Assembly: GCA_023423795.1 (NCBI GenBank)
Contig: JAFAEX010000090.1
Coordinates: 1-37,455, forward strand
DNA length: 37,455 bases
From: Chloroflexota bacterium
GTDB lineage: Bacteria; Chloroflexota; Chloroflexia; Thermomicrobiales; UBA6265
Direction of reading: 5' to 3'
Each line of letters starts with the position of its first letter. The stretch's first letter is position 1. Of this stretch, positions 16,780 to 24,832 are shown in pieces. The notes beneath the pieces are model-generated. The model did not search any database, was not told the origin of the DNA, and saw only the letters and a program-made list of their open reading frames with translations. The position numbers were made by a program, and so were the translations under genes.

Positions 16780-18428
16780 GGGCGGCCTCCGTCCGGCCGG
16801 GAGCCTTCGGCCAGCAGCCGATCGACCTCGGCCAGCGCCTCGACGGCGGCGGCGTGGTGGAGACCCTCGCCTTCGGGGAGGACGCCGCCGGGCTGACCCA
16901 TCGCCGCCGAAAGCACGCGCTCCTGCGTCGCCTCGGCGTGGTCGAGGACGGCCATCTGGCGGCCTTCGCGCATGACGAGGATGCGGTCGCTCATGGCCAG
17001 CACCTCGGGCAGGTCGGAGGAGATCAGCAGGATCGCCATCCCCTGCGCGGCGAGGTCGTCGATCAACTGGTGGACTTCGACCTTCGCGCCGACGTCGATG
17101 CCGCGCGTCGGCTCGTCGAGGATCAGCACCCGCGGGTTCGTCTCCAGCCACTTGGAGATGACGACCTTTTGCTGGTTGCCGCCGGAGAGCGCGCCGGTCG
17201 GCGTTTCCACCGACGGGGCGCGGATCGCCAGTTTTGTGCGGAACGCTTCGGCCGCGTCCCGTTCCTCGGTGCGTTTCAGCAAGCCGGCCGGGGAGAGGAA
17301 GCGCGGCAGCGACGGCAAGGAGATGTTGGCGGCGATGGAGAGCGGCAGCACCAGCCCGAGTTGCCGGCGGTCTTCGGTGGAGTAGGCGATGCCCCGGCGC
17401 ATGGCGTCCTTCGGGTTGGCGATGGCGACCGGTTGGCCGTCCAGTTCGATCGTGCCGCCGTCCGCCGGCGCGATCCCGAACAGGGCCAGCCCGACGTCGG
17501 TCCGCCGCGCGCCGACCAGCCCGGCGAACCCGAGCACCTCGCCGGCGCGCACCTCGAACGAGATGCCGTCGAACGCGCCCTCGCGGCGCAGGTCGCGCAC
17601 GGCGAGCCGGACCGGGCCGGGGTCGCGCCGCTCCCGCTTGAACAGTTCGACGACCTCGCGCCCGACCATGCCGCGGATCGCCGCCGCCGGGGTCAGGTCG
17701 GCGCGCGGCGTGGTCGAGATCCAGCGGCCGTCGCGCAGGATCGTCACCCGGTCGGCGATCTCGAAAACCTCCTCCATGCGGTGGGAGATGAACAGGACGG
17801 CGACGCCCTGCGCCTTGAGGGCGGCGACGATGCGGAAAAGCCGTTGCACCTCGTGGGCAGAGAGCGAGGCGGTCGGCTCGTCCATGATGAGGACGCGCAC
17901 GCTGAGCGAGATGGCCTTGGCGATCTCGACGGTCTGCTGCTCGGCGAGGGTCAGCCCGCGGGCCGGTTCGCCCACGTCCAGCCGCACCCCGAGCCGCGCG
18001 AAGACCTCGCCCGCCTCCCGATCCATCCGCCGGCGATCGACGATCGCGCCCCGGTCGCGGTGCCCGATGAAGACGTTCTCCGCGACCGACAGGTCCGGGA
18101 AGATCATCGGCTCCTGGTAGATCGCGGCCACACCGAGCCGCTGCGCGTCCTGCGACGACCCGATGCGGACCGGCTGCCCGTCGATGCGGACCTCGCCGGC
18201 GTCCGGTTGCAGGATGCCGGTCATGATCTTGATGAGGGTGCTCTTGCCGGCGCCGTTTTCGCCGAGCAGCGCGTGGATCTCGCCGGCGCGCAGCGCGAGC
18301 GAGACGCCTTCCAGCGCCTGCGTGCCGCCGAAGGCCTTGGAGACGCGCTCCATTTCGAGGACGGGACGATCCTCGGCCGGGGCCGCCGTCGGCCCTCCGA
18401 GCGACCGCGCCATCGCGGGCTCAGCCAT
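16776..18428 (-). CDS. rhaT: Sugar ABC transporter ATPase with two ABC domains, RhaT/RbsA type
   Basis: Cytosolic ATPase of a CUT2 importer, about 550 residues. The first domain has an intact Walker A (GENGAGKST), the signature-like LTLAEQQTVEIAKAIS and Walker B (VLIMDEPTASLS). The second domain has the degenerate Walker A usual for this family (FAGLVGARRTDVG) but a good signature LSGGNQQKVVISKWL and Walker B VLILDEPTRGID. The frame is open to an ATG at 18503, but that upstream part overlaps a repeat copy (18481-18529) and is poorly coding, so ATG 18428 is preferred; its ribosome-binding site is weak, so the start is uncertain. It overlaps the next permease gene by four bases. Confidence 0.88.
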   Translation of the reverse strand: MAEPAMARSLGGPTAAPAEDRPVLEMERVSKAFGGTQALEGVSLALRAGEIHALLGENGAGKSTLIKIMTGILQPDAGEVRIDGQPVRIGSSQDAQRLGVAAIYQEPMIFPDLSVAENVFIGHRDRGAIVDRRRMDREAGEVFARLGVRLDVGEPARGLTLAEQQTVEIAKAISLSVRVLIMDEPTASLSAHEVQRLFRIVAALKAQGVAVLFISHRMEEVFEIADRVTILRDGRWISTTPRADLTPAAAIRGMVGREVVELFKRERRDPGPVRLAVRDLRREGAFDGISFEVRAGEVLGFAGLVGARRTDVGLALFGIAPADGGTIELDGQPVAIANPKDAMRRGIAYSTEDRRQLGLVLPLSIAANISLPSLPRFLSPAGLLKRTEERDAAEAFRTKLAIRAPSVETPTGALSGGNQQKVVISKWLETNPRVLILDEPTRGIDVGAKVEVHQLIDDLAAQGMAILLISSDLPEVLAMSDRILVMREGRQMAVLDHAEATQERVLSAAMGQPGGVLPEGEGLHHAAAVEALAEVDRLLAEGSRPDGGRP

Positions 18429-18480
18429 CGTGCATCCGTTCGTCGGAGCGGGCGCCGGCTTCCGCGCCGCCGCCCGAACA

Positions 18481-18529
18481 TCGTTCCCCGAGAGGGGCGT
18501 CATCTAAGCATGGGATGGATGGGGATGCA
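18481..18529. repeat. Direct repeat, copy 1, flanking the toxin-antitoxin segment
   Basis: Starts with TCGTTCCCCGAGAGGGG, ends with GGGGATGCA, and is imperfectly repeated at 19579-19626 with nearly the same internal spacing (40 against 39 bases). CCCCGAGAGGGG can form a short GAGA-loop hairpin. The two copies are 1,098 bases apart and bracket a palindrome and the toxin-antitoxin pair. Confidence 0.65.
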
Positions 18530-18612
18530 ATGGGCGGCGAGCGGGGCGAGCGGGGCGGGCGGTGACGGCGATGGCCGGTGTGGGGGACGGGGCCGATTCC
18601 GCGTCGAGGGGC

Positions 18613-18750
18613 GCCCGAAACCCGGCCCTAAAGGGACCGGGCTGAGGCGACAAAGGACGCTGAAGCGCCCTGACGGGGACGCGCGTTCGGATCGCCCTTC
18701 AGGGTGCTTTCTCCGTTAGCCCGGTCCCTTTAGGGCCGCGTTTCCGGGGG
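18613..18750. repeat. Large palindromic element
   Basis: Perfect 21-base arms at 18623-18643 and 18718-18738 (core CCCTAAAGGGACCGGGCT), with near-complementary extensions outside (GAAACC/GTTTCC). Internal segments also pair imperfectly (GCGCCCTGA with TCAGGGTGC). It lies between the importer ATPase start and the toxin stop. No coding sequence is seen in 18504-18788. Confidence 0.85.
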
Positions 18751-18788
18751 AAGCGGGTGCTCGCACTGCCGATCCAGACGCGCGGCGC

Positions 18789-19148
18789 TTACTCGTCGTC
18801 CTCGTCGTCGGCCAGCGCGCCCATCGGATCCCTCAGGACGCGGTGCGCCCGTCGGGCGGCCACGTCGTAGACGTTCTCGTGAGCGGCGACGAGGAAGACC
18901 ACGCAGACGGTTTCTTCATCGACAGGCACGTAGTCGGCTCGATACGCGGCGCTCCCCTTGACCGAAAACTCCAGCGACCGGCAGCCGCTCAGCGTTCCGA
19001 GCAGGGGGTGCCTCGCTTCGTGGTCCGGCTCGAGTGCGCCGAGGGTGTTCCTGGCCTTTGCGTATGCCTGGGCATTCCGCTTTTTCAGCTTCGCGAGGTC
19101 CTTGGCGGCTTGGCTGGTGAACGCGACTCGATAGCCGCTATTCCCCAT
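18789..19148 (-). CDS. RelE/ParE-like toxin of a type II toxin-antitoxin pair
   Basis: Small basic protein of 119 residues with the RelE/ParE layout: YRVAFTSQAAKDLAKLKKRNAQ at the N-terminus, a helical LGALEPD segment, then SLEFSVKGSAAYRADY and VCVVFLVAAHENVYDVAARRA, equivalent to the strand-rich C-terminal half of the family. Family toxins cleave mRNA on the ribosome or poison gyrase; which applies here cannot be told. The C-terminus is extended by an acidic tail (ADDEDDE). ATG 19148 overlaps the antitoxin reading frame by 11 bases, which is the classic antitoxin-first arrangement. The frame is open upstream to 19565 but that part belongs to the antitoxin region. Confidence 0.75.
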   Translation of the reverse strand: MGNSGYRVAFTSQAAKDLAKLKKRNAQAYAKARNTLGALEPDHEARHPLLGTLSGCRSLEFSVKGSAAYRADYVPVDEETVCVVFLVAAHENVYDVAARRAHRVLRDPMGALADDEDDE

Positions 19149-19391
19149 CGAGGGCGTCAACGTGATTGAGGGCGTCAACGTGGGCGTCGATCTCGTCGAG
19201 GCCGATCGTCCGCCTTGCCCGGTGCTCCGCGACGGCGTGCTCGGCCAGGGTGTCGAAGGGGTTGGGCGCCTGCCGCAGCACGAGGCTGCCCGCCTCCTCC
19301 TGCATGAAGATGACGGCGCCCGCTTCCAGCCGCAGGCGCGCGCCGGGATCGAGACGCGCCCTTTGTCGTCCATGCGGCTCACGTCGGCCAC
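19138..19391 (-). CDS. AbrB/MazE-like antitoxin, frame-interrupted
   Basis: From GTG 19391 (AAAGG upstream) the frame reads VADVSRMDDKGRVSIPAR, the start of an AbrB-type swapped-hairpin DNA-binding domain. The expected continuation LRLEAGAVIFMQEEAGSLVL is in another frame and runs on through NPFDTLAEHAV to a stop at 19138. Deleting one GC from the alternating GC run at 19335-19344 restores a protein of about 84 residues. The C-terminus, the probable toxin-binding part, carries a tandem six-residue repeat (HVDALN HVDALD) encoded by an 18-base DNA duplication (19150-19182). If the break is real the antitoxin is truncated and the toxin would be uncontrolled, so an assembly error is likely. Confidence 0.6.
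19150..19182. repeat. 18-base tandem duplication in the antitoxin gene
   Basis: GAGGGCGTCAACGTG occurs at 19150-19164 and again at 19168-19182. The period is a multiple of three, so it adds six residues to the antitoxin without breaking the frame. Confidence 0.8.
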
Positions 19392-19436
19392 GTAGGTTGC
19401 CTTTCGTGGAACTCGATGCCGACTATTCGGCAACGA

Positions 19437-19451
19437 GTGGGATGATCCCAC
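19437..19451. promoter_or_regulatory. Candidate operator of the toxin-antitoxin operon
   Basis: GTGGGATGATCCCAC is a perfect palindrome with 7-base arms around one base, about 46-60 bases upstream of the antitoxin GTG start. The position suits autoregulation by the AbrB-like antitoxin or the complex. No other gene start is nearby. Confidence 0.5.
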
Positions 19452-19578
19452 GCGTCGACATCTTGCCACTTTTGACCCGGCGCATTTGAGGTCCGACCGG
19501 AACGCGCTCCGTGCTGAGGACGCGGAGTTCCGCTCGTGACCACGGGTGGTCGCAGACACCCTCATCGCGGGCCGGTCG

Positions 19579-19626
19579 TCGTTCCCCGAGAGGGGCTCAT
19601 CAGATCACGGAAGGCGAGGGGATGCA
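19579..19626. repeat. Direct repeat, copy 2, flanking the toxin-antitoxin segment
   Basis: Second copy of the repeat at 18481-18529, in the same orientation. From here to 20163 (about 540 bases) I see no gene; the stretch contains short hairpins such as CGGCGTTACGCCG near 19735 but no coding signal. Confidence 0.65.
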
Positions 19627-20163
19627 CCGGGCGGAAGCCCGCACGAAACCCGGCCATGCATGACCGGGCAGAGGACGGAAATGAAACCTGAACACAAGAC
19701 GTGAAACGATTTGGGTCCTGTTCGGCGTTACGCCGTCGTCGCAGGCTGCGCCGAACGTGCCGGATGGCGGCATCATGGGCGGTACGAACGCAGGCGTATC
19801 GGGCGGGCCGCGTTGACCGATGGGACGTGCAGATGGTGCCCCGTTCACGCACAACGGATGGGGCCGGCTGGAATGCGTCCTCGCCGGCCCCGCCCGTTCG
19901 GTGGCTGCCCGGCCCTGGTTCGCGCCGGTCCGGCTGAGGATGACTGGCCGGAGGCGACGGTCCGGTGGGGACGGACGGTCGCGAGCCGAGGGAGGGGACA
20001 CTCGGCCGCTTGCCATCATCTACACCCGATGGGCGGGATCGGATTGTCCGCAGACCGGATGTTTGCAGCGACGATCGGCGGACGCCAGCGTCGATCTCTT
20101 CGCGGGTGCCCGCTCGACGCGCCGGGATCGCGTCGGGCTGGATTGCTAACAAAACAATGATGA

Positions 20164-20169
20164 TTGACA
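20164..20169 (+). promoter_or_regulatory. Perfect -35 box (TTGACA) before the methyltransferase gene
   Basis: TTGACA at 20164-20169 lies 53 bases before the GTG start. A -10 box is not clear: TAACGA or AACGAT follow at 16-17 bases but match poorly. Its location inside the upstream-extended open frame argues that translation starts further down, at 20223. Confidence 0.4.
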
Positions 20170-20222
20170 TCGTTCGGATTTCGGATAACGATGGGCGTCC
20201 GCGAGAACGATCGGAGGACGCC

Positions 20223-21245
20223 GTGGTCCTGGGCATCGAAGGGCTGCCGCCGGAAGACGCGGCGTGGCGGTTGGTCACCGCTTCGTGGATCGCCCACACC
20301 GTGCGCGCGATGGCCGTGCTGGGGGTCGCCGACCGCCTCGCCGCCGGCCCGCTGTCGGCGGAGGAGTTGGCCGGCGCGATCGACGCCGATCCCATCGCCA
20401 CGGCAGGGCTGCTGCGGGCGCTGGCCGGGCTCGGGCTTTGTACGCACGACGCGGCGGGACGGGCGCAGCTGACGCCGCTCGGCGAGCTGTTCCGAGCCGA
20501 CGCTCCGACTTCGTTCCGGGCGGACGCGCTGGCGATGGCCGCGCCCCACATGGAGCGCGCCTGGCACGACCTGCCGGACGCCATCCGCACCGGCCGGGCC
20601 GTGTATCCCCGCGTCCACGGCGTCGGCTTCTGGGAGTACCTGGCGACCCACCCGGAGGATGGCGCGACCTTCGACGCGGCGATGACCGCCGGCGCCGAGA
20701 ACCGCGCCCGGGCCTTGCTGGCCGCCCGTGACCTGTCGGGCATCGGGGTCCTCGTGGATGTCGGCGGCGGCGAAGGACGGTTGGTGGCGTCGGCGGTCGC
20801 GGCGAATCCGGGGCTGCGGGGAATCGTGGTCGATCGCCCGGAGGTCGTGCCGCGAGCCGAGGCGTTCCTGGCGGCGGCCGGTGTGCGCGACCGGTGCGAA
20901 CCGGCCGCCGCCGACATCCTGGTGGAGGTTCCCGCGGGCGGCGATGCCTACGTGCTGGCCCAGATCATCCACGACTGGCCGGACGAGCAGGCGCTGGCGA
21001 TCCTGCGCGCCTGCCACGCGGCGATGACGCCCGGGGCGCGGATCTGGCTGGTCGAGCAGGCGTTCGAGCCGGACGACGAGTTCGCCAGCGCCAAGTTGCT
21101 CGGCCTGCTGATGCTGGTCCTGTTCGGCGCGCGGGAGCGGACCGGGGCGGAATACCGCGCGCTGCTGGCGGAGGCCGGGTTCGCCGATGCCGTCGTCTAT
21201 CCCGCCGAGCCGCCGTGGTCGGTGGTCGAGGGCGTGCGGCGCTGA
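20223..21245 (+). CDS. SAM-dependent O-methyltransferase (plant/fungal AcOMT family 2 type)
   Basis: Cytosolic methyltransferase of 340 residues. The N-terminal half is the helical dimerisation and winged-helix region (WIAHTVRAMAVLGVADRLAAGPLSAEELA, in two parts). The SAM-binding motif VLVDVGGGEGRLV is near residue 175, with IVVDRPEVV as the acidic loop. AQIIHDWPDEQALAIL near 250 contains the catalytic His-Asp pair of small-molecule O-methyltransferases. The frame is open upstream, including ATGs at 20157 and 20160, but GTG 20223 has GGAGG at 20212-20216 and a TTGACA box just upstream, so it is preferred. The aminotransferase gene follows after 18 bases, suggesting a two-gene operon for modifying an unknown metabolite. 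Confidence 0.88.
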   Translation: MVLGIEGLPPEDAAWRLVTASWIAHTVRAMAVLGVADRLAAGPLSAEELAGAIDADPIATAGLLRALAGLGLCTHDAAGRAQLTPLGELFRADAPTSFRADALAMAAPHMERAWHDLPDAIRTGRAVYPRVHGVGFWEYLATHPEDGATFDAAMTAGAENRARALLAARDLSGIGVLVDVGGGEGRLVASAVAANPGLRGIVVDRPEVVPRAEAFLAAAGVRDRCEPAAADILVEVPAGGDAYVLAQIIHDWPDEQALAILRACHAAMTPGARIWLVEQAFEPDDEFASAKLLGLLMLVLFGARERTGAEYRALLAEAGFADAVVYPAEPPWSVVEGVRR

Positions 21246-21263
21246 CCGCGCGGGGGTGATGCC

Positions 21264-22601
21264 GTGAACGAGGCGAGGGTCGCCGCCCTGCGCGTGCGCG
21301 AGGACCGCCGCTTCGCGGCTGAACGCCCGCGCTCCCGCGCCCTGCACGAGCGCGCCCGCGCCGCGATGCCCCACGGGCAGCCGATGTCGTGGTTCCACAA
21401 CCTTTACGATCACGGCCCCGTGTTCGTCGTCGAGGGCCACGGCGCGGCCTTCGTCGATGCCGACGACCATCGGTACGTCGATTTCAACCTCGCCGACATG
21501 AGCCTGTTCTGCGGCTTCGACCCGGCCCCGGTGGTCGCCGCCGTGGCGGCGCGCGCCGCGCGCGGCGGCCAGTTCCTGCTGCCGACCGAGGACGCCGCCT
21601 GGGTTTCCGAGGAACTGGCGCGCCGGTACGGGATGGCGATGTGGCAATTCACCCTCTCGGCCACGACCGCCAACGTGGAGGCGATGCGGCTCGCCCGCTT
21701 CGCCTCCGGCCGCCCGACCGTCGTCATGTTTGCCGGCAAGTACCACGGGCACGCCGAAGAAATGCTGTTCTCGTCCGCCGACGACGGTCTCGTACCCGAA
21801 TACCTCGGGTTGGACGCGGCCGCCGGCCACCGCCTGCGGGTCGTCCCATTCAACGATCCCGACGCCCTCGCCGCCGCCCTCGCGCCGGGCGATGTCGCCT
21901 GCGTCGTCACCGAACCGGCGTTGACCAACGTCGGCGTCGTCCTCCCCGCGCCGGGATTCCACGACGACCTGCGCCGCCTGACGCGCGCCCACGGCGCGCT
22001 GCTGCTGATCGACGAGACGCACACCCAGGTCTGCGGTCCAGGCGGGTTGACCCGCCGCTGGGGCCTCGCGCCGGACCTCCTGGCCCTCGGCAAGTCGGCC
22101 GCCGCCGGCCTGCCGTTCGGCGCCTGGGGCATGACCGAGGACCTGGCCGCCGTCTTCGAGCGCCCGGACCCGGCCGATCGCCACGCCGAGATCGCCAGCG
22201 GCGGCACCCTCTTCGCCAATGCCCTGTCGATGGCCGCCGCGCGGGCCGCCCTCGGCGAGGTCCTGACCGACGACGCCTACGCCCGCACGGCCGCGCTCGG
22301 GACCCGCCTCGCCGACGGGATCGACGCCGCAGCGCGGTCGAGCGGGCTCGCATGGCAGACCCACCGGCTGTACCCGCGCTCGGGGTACGCTTTCGGACCC
22401 TCCCTCCCCGGGAACGCCGCCGACGTGAAGCGGACCTTCCGCCGCGACGTGACCGACCTGCGGCGGGTGTACTTCGCGAACCGTGGGGTGTGGGAGGCGA
22501 TCTACTCCGCCGGTCCGTGCGTCGGCGTCGCCCACGCCGAGGCCGACGTGGATCGCTACCTCGATGTCCTCGCCGAGTTTGCCGCCGAGTTGGCAATGTA
22601 G
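21264..22601 (+). CDS. Class III pyridoxal-phosphate aminotransferase, GSA-aminomutase-like
   Basis: Cytosolic PLP enzyme of 445 residues. The fold-type I landmarks are present: FTLSATTANVEAMRLAR (cofactor phosphate loop), KYHGHAEE, LLLIDETHTQVCGPGG (cofactor-binding Asp) and LALGKSAAAGLPFGAWG with the Schiff-base Lys. It resembles the branch near glutamate-1-semialdehyde aminomutase, but the usual DEVMTGFR is DETHTQVC, which argues against a genuine HemL and for an aminotransferase of unknown substrate. The start is GTG 21264; the upstream GGGGGTG is only a fair ribosome-binding site. It forms an operon with the methyltransferase. The 297 bases that follow hold a palindromic repeat. Confidence 0.88.
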   Translation: MNEARVAALRVREDRRFAAERPRSRALHERARAAMPHGQPMSWFHNLYDHGPVFVVEGHGAAFVDADDHRYVDFNLADMSLFCGFDPAPVVAAVAARAARGGQFLLPTEDAAWVSEELARRYGMAMWQFTLSATTANVEAMRLARFASGRPTVVMFAGKYHGHAEEMLFSSADDGLVPEYLGLDAAAGHRLRVVPFNDPDALAAALAPGDVACVVTEPALTNVGVVLPAPGFHDDLRRLTRAHGALLLIDETHTQVCGPGGLTRRWGLAPDLLALGKSAAAGLPFGAWGMTEDLAAVFERPDPADRHAEIASGGTLFANALSMAAARAALGEVLTDDAYARTAALGTRLADGIDAAARSSGLAWQTHRLYPRSGYAFGPSLPGNAADVKRTFRRDVTDLRRVYFANRGVWEAIYSAGPCVGVAHAEADVDRYLDVLAEFAAELAM

Positions 22602-22686
22602 CGATGCGTGCGGCGATGCGCCGGACGGGTGCTCCGGAGGTGGCGGCCCTGGGGCCAGTTTCACCCCCCCTTCGGCGCACCCTGCC

Positions 22687-22768
22687 CGTCATCCCGAGCT
22701 TGTCGAAGGATCTCGACGTCCGCGCGAACTCCAGAAAGGAGAGATTCCTCGACACACTCGGGATGACG
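22687..22768. repeat. CATCCCGAGC-family palindromic repeat
   Basis: Arms CGTCATCCCGAG (22687-22698) and CTCGGGATGACG (22757-22768) pair perfectly; the inner part pairs partially (TCGAAGGATCTC with GAGATTCCTCGA). It lies after the aminotransferase gene and may serve as its terminator. Confidence 0.85.
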
Positions 22769-22898
22769 TCGGTGCAGGCTCTGAATCGGGACCCTTTTCG
22801 ACGACCGATGCATGATGCGCGGGGTCAGGGTGTCCGTCGCCCGGCGGCAGGTCGGCGGCGGTCCCGGCCGGCGCCGAACGCGGCGAGGAGGAAGCGGC

Positions 22899-24476
22899 GT
22901 GACGACCACGGGTGAAGCGGTGCGGCACGACGGCCACCGGACGGCGCGCGCGGACCACGGTCTCCATGGGACGGCCGGCGACTCCCCGGTCAGCCGGCGG
23001 CGGTTGCTGGCGACCGGGCTGGCCGCCGGCGTTGCGCTCGCGGCCCGGCCGACCGCGGGATCGGCGGCGCAGGAGGCGACCCCGGCCGCCACGCCCGTCG
23101 CGCCGCCGGAGCTGACCGACGAGCAGCGCGGCTGGCTGGAACGGGCCAGCCGGCGGGAGGAGAACGGCTGGCTCCACGTCGCGATCGAGGGGGCGCCGTT
23201 CGAACGCGGCTTCCAGCACGGCTACCTGACCGCCGCTGAGTACGCCGACGCCATCCGCGTCTACGAGGCGATGACGCTGCAAACGACCGGGTTCGACTAC
23301 ACCTTCTTCGTCGAGAAGGCGGCCGAGATGCACAAGCCGAAGATCACCCCGGAACTGCTCGAGGAGATGGAGGGCATCGCCACCGGGTACGCTGCCGCCG
23401 GCGTGCCGACCTCCCTCGACGAGATCATCGGCTGGAACGCCTATATGGAGATTACCGGCTACTGGTGGCCGACCGTCGCCACCCAGTACGCCAATGCCGC
23501 CCCGCTCGGCAACCGCAAGAGCCACTGCAGCGCCTTCATCGCCACCGGCTCGGCGACGACCGACGGCAGGATCGTGATCGGCCACGAGAGCTTCACCGAG
23601 TTCTGGAACGGCCAGTTCATGAACGTCATCCTCGACATCACGCCGGACGACGGCCACCGCATCGTGATGCAGACCAGCCCCGGCTGGATCGCCTCCATGA
23701 CCGACTTCTGGGTGACCGGCGGCGGCCTCGTGGTCGTCGAGACGACGATGGTCGGCTACGAGGGGTACGACACCACCAAGGTTCCCGAGTACGTGCGCGC
23801 CCGCACCGCTAGCCAGTACGCGACCAGCATCGACGAGTGGGTGGACCTGATGGACGGCCAGAACAACGGCGGCTACGCCAACATGTGGCTGATCGGGGAC
23901 ATCAAGACGGGGGAGATCGCGGATTACGAGCAGGGGTTGATCTACCAGAACCTGCGCAAGAAGACCGACGGCTGGTTCTACGGCGACAACGCACCGGAGG
24001 ACCCCCAGATCCGCAACCTGGAAAGCTCCGACACCGGGTACAACGACGTCCGCCAGCAGACCGGCGCCCGGCGGGTCCGCTGGCCGCAGTTGCTGGCGCA
24101 GCACGATGGGCAGATCGACGCCGAGATCGGCCAGAAGATGCTGGGCGACACCTTCGACCCCTACCTCGGCTACATCAACCCCTCCTCGCGCACCATCTCC
24201 TCGCACTACGACGAGGACCCGATGGAGTTCGTGAGCGACCCGAACGCGGTCTGGAACGTGCCCTTCTATCCGGCGGGATCGGTGGACGGCAAGGTGACGA
24301 CGGCGGCGATGGCAGCGGACATGAGCATGTGGGCGCGGTTCGGCCGCGCGGACGGCGCGGCGTTCGACGCCGAGGAGTTCCTGCGGCAGCATCCCCAATG
24401 GGGCTGGCAGGAAGGCTACCTGCGAAGCCGCCCGTCCCAGCCGTGGACGCTGTTTCCGGGCGACGCGGGCGACTAG
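22899..24476 (+). CDS. Tat-exported C45-type autoproteolytic acyltransferase/hydrolase
   Basis: Secreted Ntn-type hydrolase of 525 residues. The N-terminus has a twin-arginine signal (SRRRLLATGLAAGVALA) after an extended charged leader, then the low-complexity AQEATPAATPVA stretch. The candidate nucleophile is the Cys of SHCSAFIATGSATTDGRIVIGHES (in two parts) near residue 210, the position where C45/6-APA acyltransferase and phospholipase-B-like enzymes cleave themselves. Downstream ITPDDGHRIVMQTSPGW and NNGGYANMWLIGD fit that superfamily. GTG 22899 has GAGGAGGAA at 22885-22893. The substrate may be a lipid, an N-acyl amino acid or a lactam; it cannot be chosen from the sequence. It is monocistronic, ending in a strong hairpin. 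Confidence 0.8.
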   Translation: MTTTGEAVRHDGHRTARADHGLHGTAGDSPVSRRRLLATGLAAGVALAARPTAGSAAQEATPAATPVAPPELTDEQRGWLERASRREENGWLHVAIEGAPFERGFQHGYLTAAEYADAIRVYEAMTLQTTGFDYTFFVEKAAEMHKPKITPELLEEMEGIATGYAAAGVPTSLDEIIGWNAYMEITGYWWPTVATQYANAAPLGNRKSHCSAFIATGSATTDGRIVIGHESFTEFWNGQFMNVILDITPDDGHRIVMQTSPGWIASMTDFWVTGGGLVVVETTMVGYEGYDTTKVPEYVRARTASQYATSIDEWVDLMDGQNNGGYANMWLIGDIKTGEIADYEQGLIYQNLRKKTDGWFYGDNAPEDPQIRNLESSDTGYNDVRQQTGARRVRWPQLLAQHDGQIDAEIGQKMLGDTFDPYLGYINPSSRTISSHYDEDPMEFVSDPNAVWNVPFYPAGSVDGKVTTAAMAADMSMWARFGRADGAAFDAEEFLRQHPQWGWQEGYLRSRPSQPWTLFPGDAGD

Positions 24477-24522
24477 CGCACGCCCGGCGCTTGCCCCGGA
24501 TGGGCCGCGTGGACAACGAAAT

Positions 24523-24549
24523 CGGCCGGGGAAGCATCTTCCCCGGCCG
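24523..24549. terminator. Bidirectional hairpin terminator
   Basis: A perfect 12-base stem, CGGCCGGGGAAG with CTTCCCCGGCCG around a CAT loop, between the convergent C45 hydrolase gene (stop 24476) and the small gene ending at 24572. There is no T-tract. Confidence 0.7.
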
Positions 24550-24571
24550 CAGTTCGATGAGCCGGCGGCCC

Positions 24572-24832
24572 CTACATGCGAACGAAGTGGACGATCTGCC
24601 CGGCCGCCCGCATCCGCTCGCCGGCGGCGGCGTGGCTGCGGGCCAGGTCCGGATCGTCCTCGGGCAGGAAGATGACGTACGCCTCGGCGGGGATGTCGCC
24701 GGCGATGGACGGGTCGTCGAAGAGCATCGTGACGAAGCGCTTGGCTAGCCGCAGGTTTGCGGTGTCGAGCGACAGCATTGCCGCGTCCCCGTCGATGTCT
24801 TCGTCGAACTCGGGCCTCGGTAGCGCGCTCAT
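24572..24832 (-). CDS. Small protein, DUF5647-like
   Basis: Protein of 86 residues with the pattern NLRLAKRFVTMLFDDPSIAGDIP, then AYVIFLPEDDPDLARSHAA, ending in IVHFVRM. This resembles DUF5647 (recalled from the family pattern, not searched), whose function is unknown. No signal peptide or membrane segment is present. The ATG at 24832 overlaps the stop of the preceding 85-residue gene by four bases (ATGA), so the two are translationally coupled. The tight pairing of two small proteins resembles toxin-antitoxin or protein-adaptor layouts, but neither partner matches a toxin family I know. Confidence 0.7.
   Translation of the reverse strand: MSALPRPEFDEDIDGDAAMLSLDTANLRLAKRFVTMLFDDPSIAGDIPAEAYVIFLPEDDPDLARSHAAAGERMRAAGQIVHFVRM

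Noticed and set aside
18429..18503. Upstream ATG at 18503 for the importer ATPase
   Set aside because: The extra residues overlap a dispersed repeat and lack coding character; the start at 18428 is preferred but not certain.
14667..18719. Long plus-strand open frames opposite the importer operon (for example 14667-15815 and 16854-18719)
   Set aside because: They are antisense shadows rich in Arg, Gln, His and Asp with no domains or ribosome-binding sites.
19600..20160. Several open frames before the methyltransferase
   Set aside because: Low-quality, Pro/Arg/Ser-rich translations without motifs; treated as non-coding.
20157..20222. ATG starts at 20157/20160 for the methyltransferase
   Set aside because: No ribosome-binding site, and a perfect TTGACA box lies between them and the well-placed GTG at 20223.
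21264..22601. A genuine glutamate-1-semialdehyde aminomutase (hemL)
   Set aside because: The cofactor-Asp region reads DETHT instead of DEVMT, and no other haem gene is present.
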